A DNA stretch of 64,000 nt from JAHELQ01 sp964491915 (GCA_964491915.1 CAZBHS010000004.1:62001-126000), one strand, 5' to 3'; positions 16,402 through 26,550 are shown, numbered from the stretch's first letter. The notes: generated from the sequence alone by a model not told the origin. Made by a program: numbers and translations.

Positions 16402-18678
16402 TTGAAAGAGAAAGACATTGAATTTATTGCCGAGAAGAGCGAGGCCCGGTTCGCTCAAGCGAAAAGTGTGATCGAGATGTTGGCCGAAGGGATGACGGTT
16501 CCGTTCATCTCCCGGTACCGGAAAGAAAAAACCGGTGATCTGGACGAATTAAAGGTACGGAATGTCGAGGAATTTCACCAATATGTCGTCGAGCTGAACG
16601 AGAGGAAAGAGACTGTTATCAAAACCATTTCCGGACTGGGAAAATTAACCGACGAATTGCGTAATAAGATAGATGGAACCTATTCCAAAACTGAATTGGA
16701 AGACCTTTACCTGCCCTACAAGCCTAAAAAGCGTACCCGGGCGACGATCGCAAAGGAAAAAGGTCTGGAACCGCTGGCGTTGGCCATCATGGACACTTCG
16801 GTGACCGATGATTTGGAGACTATGGCCGCTCCTTATATCAATGAAGAGAAAAAAGTTGTCACAGTGAAGGATGCCCTCAAAGGGGCGTCGGATATTATCG
16901 CCGAGCAATTTTCGGAGGATGCGGAACTGAGAAAGAGCATCCGGGCGGATGTCGCCGCCGAAGGTTTGCTGGCTGTGGCGGTCACCAAGGATTGGGAAGA
17001 GAAACGATCCAAATTCGAGCAGTATTATGATTATTCGGAAAAAGTCGCCACCATTCCCTCCCACCGCATCCTGGCGGTGCGCAGGGGCGAGACCGAGAAG
17101 GTGCTCAGAAGCAAGATTCAGATAGACCAGGAAGAGCTGCAGAAGCGGTACCGGTTGAAGTTGTACCCGGAAGACCACCCTCGCTACGATTTTTTGGAGG
17201 AGGTGTTGAAGGATGCCCTCAACCGGCTGATTTGTCCCTCGTTGGAGCTGGATGTGTTGCGGGAAATGAAAAAGCAGGCGGACGAAGAGGCCATCCGTGT
17301 CTTCGCCCTCAATCTGGAGAAGCTGTTGCTCTCCTCTCCCGCCGGCAATCTGCGGGTGTTGGGCGTCGATCCCGGCTACCGCACCGGTTGCAAGCTGGTG
17401 GCGCTGGATGAGACGGGGAAATTATTGGAAAACGCCACCATATACCCCACCAAGCCCAAAGAGAATAAAGCCGGGTCCAAAGCCATTGTAGACGACTTGA
17501 TGGCCAAGCACAAATTCCAGGCTGTGGCCATTGGTAATGGTACCGGATCACGGGAAACCTTTCAGTTCTTTAAAGAGATCATGCCGGAGGATGTGATCGT
17601 GCTGGTGGTGAGCGAGTCGGGCGCGTCTGTGTACTCCGCTTCCGACGCCGGGCGCGAGGAATTTCCAGAGCACGATGTGACGGTCCGGGGTTCGGTATCT
17701 ATCGGCCGTCGCTTTCAAGATCCATTGTCTGAATTGGTGAAGATCGAGCCCAAGGCTATCGGCGTCGGACAGTACCAGCACGATGTGAACCAGAGCCTCT
17801 TGAAGCAAAGGCTGGACAATGTGGTGGTATCGGTGGTGAACCACGTGGGCGTGGCGTTGAACAACGCCTCCTATCACCTTCTGAAATATGTCTCCGGTAT
17901 CGGTGAGACGCTGGCCAAGAACATTGTCAAGTATCGCGATGAAAACGGCGTGTTCAATTGCCGGGAAGATCTGAAGAATGTGCGGATGTTCGGCGAAAAG
18001 GCCTTCCAGCAGAGCTCCGGCTTCTTGAGAATCCGCGGCGGCCAAAATCCATTGGAAGCCACCGGTATTCATCCGGAATCTTACGGTGTCGTTGACAGTA
18101 TTATTCAGAAAGCGGAGTTGCCGGTCCAGGATTTGATGGGGAATCAGGATATTTTGAAAACATTGAAACCGGAGGAATTTGTCACCGACGAGTTCGGGCT
18201 GCCGACGGTCAAAGATATTATACATGAATTGGAGTCTCCGGGGCGCGATCCCCGCAAGGATTTCGAGCTTTTCGAATATGAGGAAGGGGTCGAGACTATC
18301 AAGGACCTGGCTGAAGGTATGGAGCTCAAAGGGGTGGTCTCCAATGTGACGCAATTTGGGGCTTTTGTGGATATCGGCGTTCACCAGGACGGTCTGGTGC
18401 ATGTCTCCGAATTGTCGCATGAATTCGTCACCAATCCCGAGACGGTTGTGTCTGTGGGCGACAAGGTGAAGGTCAAGGTGATCAGCGTCGATACGGAGCT
18501 CAAACGGATTCAGTTGAGCATTAAAGCCCTCAAGCCGAAACCGAAAGCGAAACAGCACAAGCCCCGCGGCAAAGGTCGAGGCGGCAATCAGAATAAATCG
18601 TATGTGAAAGAGCAGCGGCAGAAGCCAAAGAAAGAGGATCCTATCGATGCTCTGAAAAAAGGTTGGGGACTGAAGTAA
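16402..18678 (+). CDS. tex: Tex: S1-domain transcription accessory protein
   Basis: About 758 residues. It shows the full Tex layout: helical N-terminal region; YqgF-like RNase H fold (VLGVDPGYRTGCKLVALDE); helix-hairpin-helix region (YVSGIGETLAKNIVKYRDENG); and a C-terminal S1 domain (GMELKGVVSNVTQFGAFVDIGVHQDGLVHVSELS) with a basic tail. The frame is open from 16324, but GGAGG at 16389-16393 points to the TTG at 16402 (8-base spacing; GTG at 16399 is the alternative). Starting there gives KEKDIEFIAEKS, the usual Tex N-terminus. Tex binds RNA and affects transcription. The 3' end converges on a small lipoprotein gene. Confidence 0.95.
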   Translation: MKEKDIEFIAEKSEARFAQAKSVIEMLAEGMTVPFISRYRKEKTGDLDELKVRNVEEFHQYVVELNERKETVIKTISGLGKLTDELRNKIDGTYSKTELEDLYLPYKPKKRTRATIAKEKGLEPLALAIMDTSVTDDLETMAAPYINEEKKVVTVKDALKGASDIIAEQFSEDAELRKSIRADVAAEGLLAVAVTKDWEEKRSKFEQYYDYSEKVATIPSHRILAVRRGETEKVLRSKIQIDQEELQKRYRLKLYPEDHPRYDFLEEVLKDALNRLICPSLELDVLREMKKQADEEAIRVFALNLEKLLLSSPAGNLRVLGVDPGYRTGCKLVALDETGKLLENATIYPTKPKENKAGSKAIVDDLMAKHKFQAVAIGNGTGSRETFQFFKEIMPEDVIVLVVSESGASVYSASDAGREEFPEHDVTVRGSVSIGRRFQDPLSELVKIEPKAIGVGQYQHDVNQSLLKQRLDNVVVSVVNHVGVALNNASYHLLKYVSGIGETLAKNIVKYRDENGVFNCREDLKNVRMFGEKAFQQSSGFLRIRGGQNPLEATGIHPESYGVVDSIIQKAELPVQDLMGNQDILKTLKPEEFVTDEFGLPTVKDIIHELESPGRDPRKDFELFEYEEGVETIKDLAEGMELKGVVSNVTQFGAFVDIGVHQDGLVHVSELSHEFVTNPETVVSVGDKVKVKVISVDTELKRIQLSIKALKPKPKAKQHKPRGKGRGGNQNKSYVKEQRQKPKKEDPIDALKKGWGLK

Positions 18679-18684
18679 GAGTCC

Positions 18685-19170
18685 TCAGTCCGTCAGTTCC
18701 TGAAATATCACATTGGCGGTGGCGGTGAAATCCGGCATGTTGCCGCGTTCGTCTTCCAGCGTCGCCGTCAATGACACTCTCTTGGGAACGGTTCCGTTGA
18801 AGATATCGCCGGCTACGAAATTCTCTGTCTGGAAACCGATGGTCCCGTAAAAGTTCGATTGGATCGGTGTCTTTTGTACAATCACCTTAAAGGGGAGGTC
18901 GCGGTAATTGCTGTCGGAGATCTCGATGATGACGTTTTCGTTTTCGTCCAATAGCTTGAATGTCCAATCCAGAACATGGGCGGCGACAAAATTGCGACTG
19001 GAAATTTCGCAGCGGGCGTCGAGATAACTGATGTTGTTTCCCAGGTGACGCATGGCTGAGGCGGACAGATAGTCGATGTTATAGCTGCCGTTTTCCTTTT
19101 TGCATCCTGTTGTGGTCGCCATGGCTATGATGGTTATGGCGATTATTATAATTCCTGTAATCTGTTTCAT
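18685..19170 (-). CDS. Small lipoprotein of unknown function
   Basis: 161 residues with a hydrophobic signal and lipobox TTGC (Cys23). The mature part looks like a beta-sandwich (alternating hydrophobic strands, Asn and Asp turns), perhaps Ig- or LEA-like, but I cannot name a family. It lies 65 bases downstream of the Rad50-like ATPase gene on the same strand and could be the last gene of that operon, though its exported nature argues for a separate role. Confidence 0.6.
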   Translation of the reverse strand: MKQITGIIIIAITIIAMATTTGCKKENGSYNIDYLSASAMRHLGNNISYLDARCEISSRNFVAAHVLDWTFKLLDENENVIIEISDSNYRDLPFKVIVQKTPIQSNFYGTIGFQTENFVAGDIFNGTVPKRVSLTATLEDERGNMPDFTATANVIFQELTD

Positions 19171-19235
19171 GATTGTTCCTCTCTGCGGTGAGATTTATTC
19201 TTTATGGTTCTTTATATCACAGAATATCCGAGAAT

Positions 19236-22200
19236 TCAAACGGCGTTTGCGGAGTCGAGGCTGGTTGAAAGGTTGATGCAATGGAATGTGTCGCGGTAGC
19301 GGGCGTAATCGCGTTCCCGGCAGGTGAAGATGAGAAACTGGATGTTCTCCCGCTGTCGGCGGATGATGTCGATGATCTGAGCCAACCGCTCCGGGTCGGT
19401 GTTGACGAAGGAGTCGTCGAGGATCATCACCTGCGGTTCCCGCTTTGATAATTGTCCGGCAATGGCCAACCGGAAGATGAAGGAGAGCTGTTCGCGGGTT
19501 CCGAACGACACGGCGTCGCGGATATCCGGTTGGAAGTGGTTTTTGTTGACGCGGGCGCGAATGGTTAGCCCCAGGTCGTCGGTGACGGCGACGTTGTATC
19601 TGTCGCCTACAATCCGTTGGAAGCTTTTGCTCACCCGCTCCTGGATGGGGGCGTAGATTTGTTCCTGCATCCGCTCCTTCTGCCGGGCCAGAAGCTCCAA
19701 GAGCAAGCGCGAAGCGGCGATGGTTGTGAGTTGTCGGCGGATCTGTCGCAGAAGTTTGCGATGGCGGACTGCTTCATTGTCTTTTTGAATGGCGTTGGCG
19801 CTAAATCCGCTGATTTCCCCCAGCAAGCGATGATGCTTGCTTTCCGATTGTTTGAGTTCGAGATCCAGCTCATCTATTTTTTTTATGACGGTTTGCCGGC
19901 GGGCGGTTATCTCTTGCGGCGAGGCTGCATCGTTCGGCGGCATGTCTTCGAGCTGCCGCTTCAAGTCCCGCACCCGGCTGTCGGCCGCTAAAAATTTGTC
20001 TCTCAGAGCTTCGGCGGTCTCCTGGCCAAGCATCCGTTTCTCTTCCTCTTTGAGGTCATCGAGCTTTCGCAGCCAGCGGTCAATCCGGTCCCGCAGCTCT
20101 CGAGGGGAAACTCCCGCTGGATCGTCGTCTTCCGTCGATGCGGGCTTCAGGTTGGCATCGAGATTCATCTCCTCCAGCAACGTCTTCTGCTCCGAGAGGC
20201 GGTCGATGTCGCGCTGGATGGCGCTTTCCGCTTTTATTTGCTCTTCTAGATGGCGCTCCTCCACGAGTGGGATATCCGGCGGTTCCATCACCATGAGGCG
20301 ACGCTCGCTGGCCTGAACATCCTCTTGAAGGCGGCGATGGGCCAGCTCCAATTGCTGGAGCGATGTCCCTTCGAGTTTGTCGTCCAGCCGCTTTCGCAGA
20401 TCATCGAGGCGGTCTGAGACCAGGAAGGCTTCACGCACCGGATCTTTGCCGCTATCGATGGGTTCTTCGGCGTCAAAGAGGGTGAGGGGATAGTCCTTTT
20501 GTAGGGTCTCGACCCGCTTTAGTTGAGTCTCTATGTCTGCTTTCCGCTGTGTTGTCGCCGTGGTGTTTTCCGTGTCTTTCAATTGCCGGCGCAAACCGTC
20601 AAGCTGCTGGTCGAGTTTGAGATAGTCCTGGTAATGGGTTTCCAACGCTTGCAAATCCCGAACCTTGAATCGCCCGAAGGCCTGCTGGAGATCCGATTCC
20701 AGCTCGGCGACGGCGGCTTCGAGTCCTTGCAGGTCCAACTCTTTCAGCGAACCTGAAAAGTGCAGCCGGTAGCGGTCCGGGTCTTCCACCTCCAGGCGCA
20801 GGAAGTTGGCGATATCCGTTGGTTTTGAAATAGAGAGGGGGGCTGTGCTTCCATTGTCCTTACGGATGGAGATATCGATGGCTTCGGCCTGGATGGGTTG
20901 GATGCGAAGCTTCAGCTCCAGGCGGGATCGCGCAGCCTCCATCGTTCCTTTATTCTTACTCAACCGGGCGGCCTTGCGGCGGATGAGGCCGATCTCCTCT
21001 TCCTTGACCGGTATCGTTTCTTTGAGTCGCCGCTCTGTCGCGCTGATCTCCCGCTTTAACCGGTTGACGGCTTCGAGGCGGGTCTCGATATTGGCGAGTT
21101 CTTGCTTCAGAACATCTCGAGCGGTATGCGAGAGGCGAGGCAAAATCGCTTGATGTCGCTCGATGTCGCCCTGCAACTCTTTGATATCATGGTGTAGTCC
21201 GGCCACCTTTTCCAGGGACCGGCGGTTCGTGTCGCATACCACAGCCGCCGCCTTTTTTATTTTCAAGTGTTCGAGGCGCAATTCGGCTTCTGTTTGTCGC
21301 TTTATAGAATTATTTATCGAATTTGTGAGTGTCTCAATCAGCTTTAGTCGCTGCTCCAACAAGAGAGGGAGCTCTCTCTCCAGGTTTTTAGTCTCGATGC
21401 CAATTTCCCTGAGGCGGTGATAACGCTCATCGAGGGGTTTGTATTTTAATTCCTCTGTTGCCAGGGCGGCGGCTGTCTCTTTTTTTCGCTCCAATTGCCC
21501 GGCGACGAGGGTCTGCTCTTTTATGGTTTGCTCCAATCCATTGCGCTGGGGAGCGATTGCTTCCAATTCCTTCACTTTCTCCAGAAGTTCTCGCTCTAAA
21601 GTTTCCAGGCGCTCCAGTTCCTCTCCGCTATCCCGTTCTTCCATTAGAAGGCGATAATAGTCGGATTTTTTCGATAATTTGCCGGTGGCGGTGAAGATTT
21701 CGCTCAAGCGCTTTTCCAGGGTTTGCTGGAAGTGGTTTAGTTCTTTTTGCGCCGTTTCCCGGAGGATTTCCTCGATATGGAGCTTGAGCCCCGGATCCAG
21801 GAGTTTTTTTTTGCGGTCCGGGTCCATGATATCCAGCACTTCCCCCTGCTTTACGAACAATAGGTTCCATAGATTGTGAAGTTCGCTCTCGATGCCCAGA
21901 ATCCCGTTCAAATGTTTTTGGGTGTCAGTGGCGTTCGAGGCCAATTCGAGATCTCCCTTCGCCGGAATGGTGAGGCGGGCCTCGCCTTTGGGGAAGGATT
22001 TATAGATTCTGTAGAGGGTGTTGTCCGTCGCCTGAATGTCAAGCTCGACGGATGCTTTGGCTGTGGAGCCCCAGGGGATCAGTTGGCGGTACTCTTTGCC
22101 GCCGCCGGCGGGATTGCCCGATAGGCCCATGCGGATGGCTTCGATGATGGTGGATTTCCCGGTTTCGTTGGGGCCGTAGACCAGATTTATCCCAGGCTGG

Positions 22201-22262
22201 AACGAAAGATCGAGGCTCTCGATTCTCCGCCAATTGCGCAGTTTGATTCGATCGATATACAT
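19236..22262 (-). CDS. Rad50/YhaN-like coiled-coil ATPase
   Basis: 1008 residues. Walker A GPNETGKST is near residue 30. Long coiled coils (about 165-440 and 560-880) surround a globular middle (about 465-540) that has no CxxC zinc hook. The C-terminal half-domain has a YhaN-type signature, SFGTREQLSFIFRLAIAGQL, in place of Rad50's LSGGE, and a Walker B VMILDDSFVNTDPER. This makes it an SMC/Rad50-class ATPase closest in style to YhaN. It follows the Mre11/YhaO-like gene by 21 bases in a three-gene unit headed by an SNF2 helicase. Likely role: ATP-driven DNA end or foreign-DNA handling, by inference. Confidence 0.85.
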   Translation of the reverse strand: MYIDRIKLRNWRRIESLDLSFQPGINLVYGPNETGKSTIIEAIRMGLSGNPAGGGKEYRQLIPWGSTAKASVELDIQATDNTLYRIYKSFPKGEARLTIPAKGDLELASNATDTQKHLNGILGIESELHNLWNLLFVKQGEVLDIMDPDRKKKLLDPGLKLHIEEILRETAQKELNHFQQTLEKRLSEIFTATGKLSKKSDYYRLLMEERDSGEELERLETLERELLEKVKELEAIAPQRNGLEQTIKEQTLVAGQLERKKETAAALATEELKYKPLDERYHRLREIGIETKNLERELPLLLEQRLKLIETLTNSINNSIKRQTEAELRLEHLKIKKAAAVVCDTNRRSLEKVAGLHHDIKELQGDIERHQAILPRLSHTARDVLKQELANIETRLEAVNRLKREISATERRLKETIPVKEEEIGLIRRKAARLSKNKGTMEAARSRLELKLRIQPIQAEAIDISIRKDNGSTAPLSISKPTDIANFLRLEVEDPDRYRLHFSGSLKELDLQGLEAAVAELESDLQQAFGRFKVRDLQALETHYQDYLKLDQQLDGLRRQLKDTENTTATTQRKADIETQLKRVETLQKDYPLTLFDAEEPIDSGKDPVREAFLVSDRLDDLRKRLDDKLEGTSLQQLELAHRRLQEDVQASERRLMVMEPPDIPLVEERHLEEQIKAESAIQRDIDRLSEQKTLLEEMNLDANLKPASTEDDDPAGVSPRELRDRIDRWLRKLDDLKEEEKRMLGQETAEALRDKFLAADSRVRDLKRQLEDMPPNDAASPQEITARRQTVIKKIDELDLELKQSESKHHRLLGEISGFSANAIQKDNEAVRHRKLLRQIRRQLTTIAASRLLLELLARQKERMQEQIYAPIQERVSKSFQRIVGDRYNVAVTDDLGLTIRARVNKNHFQPDIRDAVSFGTREQLSFIFRLAIAGQLSKREPQVMILDDSFVNTDPERLAQIIDIIRRQRENIQFLIFTCRERDYARYRDTFHCINLSTSLDSANAV

Positions 22263-22283
22263 GGCTCGTGGTCTCCCTCTCGA

Positions 22284-23432
22284 TTAAGCGTCGGGGCCGA
22301 ATTGCCGGTACAATTCCACCAACGCCCGGCCGATGATCTCATCGTCGGGGATGGCGTCCGCTGTATCGGCCACCGCTTTCCGGTCCATAAAAAATGTGCC
22401 GGCTTTCATTCTCAGGATTGTCCCCGGCTCGGAGCTGGAGCTGGAATCGACCGCTTTCAATTCCAGAAGCGACCGGGCCAAATCACGGGCCCTGGAGTCC
22501 TGGAAGGCCTGGATGTCTTCGTCGGTGGGTTGGATGCGTACACGATCTTCCATCGAGAGGTAACCGGACCGTTTACTCTCCAGAAGATCCTGATAGTTTA
22601 TGTAGTTGCGGATGGATAATTGCCCGCTGATGTCGATTTTTTTGATCTGCCGGTGTGCGCCTGTCCCCAATTTTGCCGATTTTTGCTCGAATGTCTGGTC
22701 TGTGAGTTGGAGATTCTCTTCGATCCATTCGAAGGGGGCGATGCCGGGAATTGTTTTGACACGCGGTGTTGCCCCCGGCGCCTCGATCTTCACATGCAGC
22801 GGGAAGCCGCACTCGTCGAAGCCGGTCTGCGCCGGCGGTCCGGGGTAGTGGCAGCGAGGGTCGATCTCCCGGTAATGGTTGCCGCCGCCGCAGGCCAGGT
22901 AATCCAGTCCCAACGAGGCGGCGTCGCCGGCTTTGTAATGGGGATAATGGCATAGGCCCACGGTGATGGTGTCTGGAGTTAGAGCTTCCCCTTCCAGCCA
23001 TTGAAGAGGGTCTGCTCCGACCTGTTTTGCCATGGCCGGCGAGGCCATGATGGATACTTGCAGCTCAGGAAAGGGGAGAATCTTGTTCTCTGTCGCCAGA
23101 TGGAGATTTGCCGGGAATTGGGATGGGTCGCTGCGGCTGTAGATGTTTCCCGCCACCAGCGCATCCTCCGCTCCGGGAGCGATGACTAACTGGATGTCCG
23201 GGTAGTCGGCCAATAATTCAAATAGCTGGGTCAAGAGCTTGGCGTCGGCCAGTTGGCTATTGGCGAAGGCGTTACCGGCGCACAGGATCAATGGAACGCG
23301 TTTTTTTTTTGCATAGATGAATAGCAGCTTCAGCGTTTGCCGGATTCCCCCGTCGAGTTTTTTTCGCAGGGCCGGCTCCACGCCGGGGAAGCGGAAGCCG
23401 ATCTGCCAATCTGCGGTGTGGATGAATTCCAT
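22284..23432 (-). CDS. Mre11/SbcD/YhaO-like protein with degenerate metal site
   Basis: 382 residues. The N-terminus (MEFIHTADWQIG) and overall layout match Mre11/SbcD/YhaO phosphodiesterases. The metal-binding motifs are largely lost: DxH is DWQ, GDxxD is GNAFA, GNHD is GAEDA, and GHxH is replaced by GGGNHYR. Only the first Asp and a His in GLCHYPHY remain clear. A catalytically dead scaffold is the simplest reading. It sits 15 bases after the helicase gene and 21 bases before the Rad50-like gene, the normal Mre11-Rad50 pairing. Confidence 0.8.
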   Translation of the reverse strand: MEFIHTADWQIGFRFPGVEPALRKKLDGGIRQTLKLLFIYAKKKRVPLILCAGNAFANSQLADAKLLTQLFELLADYPDIQLVIAPGAEDALVAGNIYSRSDPSQFPANLHLATENKILPFPELQVSIMASPAMAKQVGADPLQWLEGEALTPDTITVGLCHYPHYKAGDAASLGLDYLACGGGNHYREIDPRCHYPGPPAQTGFDECGFPLHVKIEAPGATPRVKTIPGIAPFEWIEENLQLTDQTFEQKSAKLGTGAHRQIKKIDISGQLSIRNYINYQDLLESKRSGYLSMEDRVRIQPTDEDIQAFQDSRARDLARSLLELKAVDSSSSSEPGTILRMKAGTFFMDRKAVADTADAIPDDEIIGRALVELYRQFGPDA

Positions 23433-23447
23433 CGTCCGGTTCTCCTC

Positions 23448-26400
23448 TCAGCGAATCTCAAAGCACAGACTGAACACCAGCCGCGGCTCCACGTCAAAAA
23501 AACGTTTTTCTTGAAGCGCCAGCTCCTGACCGGCGAAGTCGTCCGCGAAGTCGTTCTCGAATGTAAGCTTCTGGGTCCGGGTATTGCGGGCCTCTTTGTC
23601 CAGCTTCGCCTTCTCTTCCAGCATACGCTTCCCCTCGGTGCGGTCCGTGGTGTTGCGGAGCTTTTGATCCAGCTCATCTATTCTGGCGGTGAGTTCCGCC
23701 TCTTTTTTATCCAGATATTCTTTCATGTCCGCCAGCTCCGCCTTCAGGTTCTGGAGCTTGCGGTCGATTCTGATTTGCTGCTGCTCGCGGATGATGGCCT
23801 CGTCGGCGTCGGTTTTTTCCTCCAACCTCTCTTTCATATCCGCGTCTTCGACGGCAGCGTTGTTCGAGTGGCCGCTCGAACAGGGAAGGGCCAATAGGGC
23901 GTTGATTTCATCCTCGATCAGATGGCATATCCCGTCGCCGTCCTGGACGACCAGGATATGATAGAGCCGTTCCTCCTCTTCCAGCCCCTTGAAATTGACG
24001 GAGTAGAAGTCCCAACGACCGTATTTGCCGGCATGGGGTTTGAGAATTTCCGGTTTTTTCGGCTGGTCGTTGTAATGGAACACAATAGCGGCGCCGGATT
24101 GCGGTGTCTGCTCCTTGATGTGGTCGATCATGTCTGCAATCAGGCTGTCTTTGAGGTTGATGTGGGTGAAATCCCGCATCTGCTCTTCGTCCCGCCGGCC
24201 GATATAGTATGCGCGGTTATCATAGCGCAAGAGAATGTGCTCGTTTTTCCGGTCCAATTGCTGGAAGGGGAGGCTGCGGAAGGAGGCGTAGTGGCGCAGT
24301 AGGGCCAGGAGGTCGGCGTCGTATTGGCTAAAGGATTGGGGAAGTTGTCGCTTGATGTTGCGAAGCTTGTCTGTGACGTTGGGATCCAGTTCGTCCAGCA
24401 ATTGCCGGGCCTGGGAGATCTTTGTGTCCCGCAATTTCCGGGTCTCGTCATCGATCTCTTCCTCGAATTGTTGGAGCCAATGCTCGCGCTCTTCGGGGGT
24501 TTTGAAATTGTTGAGGATGTCGTTGATTCTTTTCTCGAAATGGAAGGCGTTGCTCAAACCGCCGAGTATGGCGTCGCCCGCTCCCAACACGCTCTTGAAC
24601 AGGCTGAATTTATTTTCCAGGATCTGATAGACCCGTTTTTCGGTTTCATTGTCTTCGTTGATGCAATTGATCACCATCACATCCTTCTCTTGGCCGTAGC
24701 GATGGCATCTTCCGATGCGTTGTTCGATGCGCTGGGGATTCCAGGGGAGGTCGTAGTTGATGAGAATATTGCAAAATTGCAGGTTCAGACCTTTGGCTCC
24801 CGCTTCGGTGGAGATGAGGATTTTTTTCCTCGTTTTGAAGTAATGGACGATGGCGGTGCGTTCCAGGATGTTGCCGCCGGGTTTTTCCACCGCCGGGATG
24901 TTGAGCCCTACCTCCTCTTCCCAGATTGCGATAATTTGATTCATCTCTTCCCGCTCTTGGGGGTCGCGTTTGCCCGAGCCGGAGAAGAGGACCACCTCGC
25001 CTGTGAGCCCATTCTCCTCCAATACCTTTCTCAGGTGTTTTTGGGTGGCGATATAGGTGGTGAAAATCACCGCCTTGGGGTAAAACCGTTCAGGATCCGC
25101 GAAGAGAGTGTGCAATGTCTTGACGAGGATCGCATCCTTCGCTGTCTCGGAGATCTGTTGGGCGCGGCGGATGTAGCTCTCGACCTCGGCGATCTCCGCT
25201 TCCAATCCCGGCAAGTCCTCATCGCTGAGCCGAGCCTCGAATCCTCCCTCGTCGCCGTTATCGATACCCATTGCCAGGAGATCTTCCTCATCATTGCCTG
25301 AGTCGTCGGTAGAGATTTCGTTTTTCAGGTCAAGCGGTATGCCGGAACGCATTTTGTCCAACCGGGCGGCGATCTTTTGGAGACTGTTTCGCAGTGCCGA
25401 GAAGGAGCTTCCTAGAGCGCGACGGTAACTCATTTTCAAAAGGGTGCGGATGCCGGCGCTTTTGTCCGGTCCGATGGTCACCATGCCGCGGTTGGCGTAG
25501 GCGTAGATGTCGTCCCGTTCCAGGTAGGCCGAGATATCGCGGTAGAGCGACAGCTCTTCGTTGTCCATATTGAAGTTGAGGGTCTGGCAATTGCGGTCGG
25601 TGAACTTGTAATCCATAAACGCCTGGGCGTTTTGCCGCAGGTTGCGCACCAGGAAGTTGCCCACCCGGTCGCGGAGTTCGGTTAGTTTGACCTCCACCAA
25701 ATGGCCTTTGTGGAGAAACAGGTCTTTGAAGTGGTTGAGCCGGCCCAGGTAGTTTTTGTTTTCCGGCAGGATATAGGCGGCCAGGCCCCAGAGTTCCAGG
25801 ATGTCGTTCTGGATGGGGGTGGCGGTCAACAGCAGTAGGGGGGTGCGTTTGAATAGGCGGTAGAGGTGGGCGGCGGTGAGGTTTTGCTTCGAATCTTCGT
25901 TGTAGTTGCCGTCTTTGGGGTTGAAGCGTTTGTAGATATTGGCGAAGACTTCGTGCGCCTCGTCCACCACGATGAGGTCCCACTCTATCCTGGAGAGGGT
26001 TCTGGTCTTGGCCAGGCGGCTGGCCAATTCGCGGCCCATGATGTAGACCCCCGGCTCGGAGAAGAGCTCGCCGGTGTCGCTCTTCTTATGTTTGCGAACC
26101 ACGTTCGAGTCGATCATTCGCGACGGCACCTGGAACAATGTGCGCAACTCGTTGTTCCATTGGCCCGCCAGAGAGGTGGGGACAATCACCAAAATATTGA
26201 ACCGCCGCCGCGCCCGGAATTGGGAAATCACCAACCCCGCTTCGATGGTTTTCCCCAATCCCACTTCATCGGCTAAAATGCAGCCGCCGTTTTCCAGCTT
26301 CTCCAATGCGTAGACCACCGCCTCGATCTGGTGCGGGTTGGCGTCGATGAGGGATTCGCGGAAGGTCTCGATGTACGCCTTGTAATCCAACGGATTCCGC

Positions 26401-26465
26401 TTCAACAATAGTTTTTCCACCAGGATCCGCGACGATATTAGACTGTGAATAGGGCTATAATCCAT
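23448..26465 (-). CDS. SNF2-family helicase with C-terminal coiled coil
   Basis: 1005 residues. The helicase motifs are complete: I ADEVGLGKTIEAG (about 64), II VDEAHE, III LTATPIQN, and VI RIGRCHRYGQ near residue 580, as in SNF2/RapA-type translocases. A linker of about 100 acidic residues separates the lobes. The C-terminus (about 850-960) is coiled coil followed by a short beta-rich end. The start has AGAGGAG three bases upstream of the ATG. It is the first gene of a helicase, Mre11-like, Rad50-like unit with a promoter at 26551-26579. SNF2 proteins move along double-stranded DNA; several defence systems contain one, so defence or repair is inferred. Confidence 0.88.
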   Translation of the reverse strand: MDYSPIHSLISSRILVEKLLLKRNPLDYKAYIETFRESLIDANPHQIEAVVYALEKLENGGCILADEVGLGKTIEAGLVISQFRARRRFNILVIVPTSLAGQWNNELRTLFQVPSRMIDSNVVRKHKKSDTGELFSEPGVYIMGRELASRLAKTRTLSRIEWDLIVVDEAHEVFANIYKRFNPKDGNYNEDSKQNLTAAHLYRLFKRTPLLLLTATPIQNDILELWGLAAYILPENKNYLGRLNHFKDLFLHKGHLVEVKLTELRDRVGNFLVRNLRQNAQAFMDYKFTDRNCQTLNFNMDNEELSLYRDISAYLERDDIYAYANRGMVTIGPDKSAGIRTLLKMSYRRALGSSFSALRNSLQKIAARLDKMRSGIPLDLKNEISTDDSGNDEEDLLAMGIDNGDEGGFEARLSDEDLPGLEAEIAEVESYIRRAQQISETAKDAILVKTLHTLFADPERFYPKAVIFTTYIATQKHLRKVLEENGLTGEVVLFSGSGKRDPQEREEMNQIIAIWEEEVGLNIPAVEKPGGNILERTAIVHYFKTRKKILISTEAGAKGLNLQFCNILINYDLPWNPQRIEQRIGRCHRYGQEKDVMVINCINEDNETEKRVYQILENKFSLFKSVLGAGDAILGGLSNAFHFEKRINDILNNFKTPEEREHWLQQFEEEIDDETRKLRDTKISQARQLLDELDPNVTDKLRNIKRQLPQSFSQYDADLLALLRHYASFRSLPFQQLDRKNEHILLRYDNRAYYIGRRDEEQMRDFTHINLKDSLIADMIDHIKEQTPQSGAAIVFHYNDQPKKPEILKPHAGKYGRWDFYSVNFKGLEEEERLYHILVVQDGDGICHLIEDEINALLALPCSSGHSNNAAVEDADMKERLEEKTDADEAIIREQQQIRIDRKLQNLKAELADMKEYLDKKEAELTARIDELDQKLRNTTDRTEGKRMLEEKAKLDKEARNTRTQKLTFENDFADDFAGQELALQEKRFFDVEPRLVFSLCFEIR

Positions 26466-26550
26466 GCGCTCCTCTTTGATATCTTGTATTCATCCTCAGG
26501 CCCGGAGCCGTCGGACACCTGGACCGTCTCCCCAGGTAAAATTAATTTAT

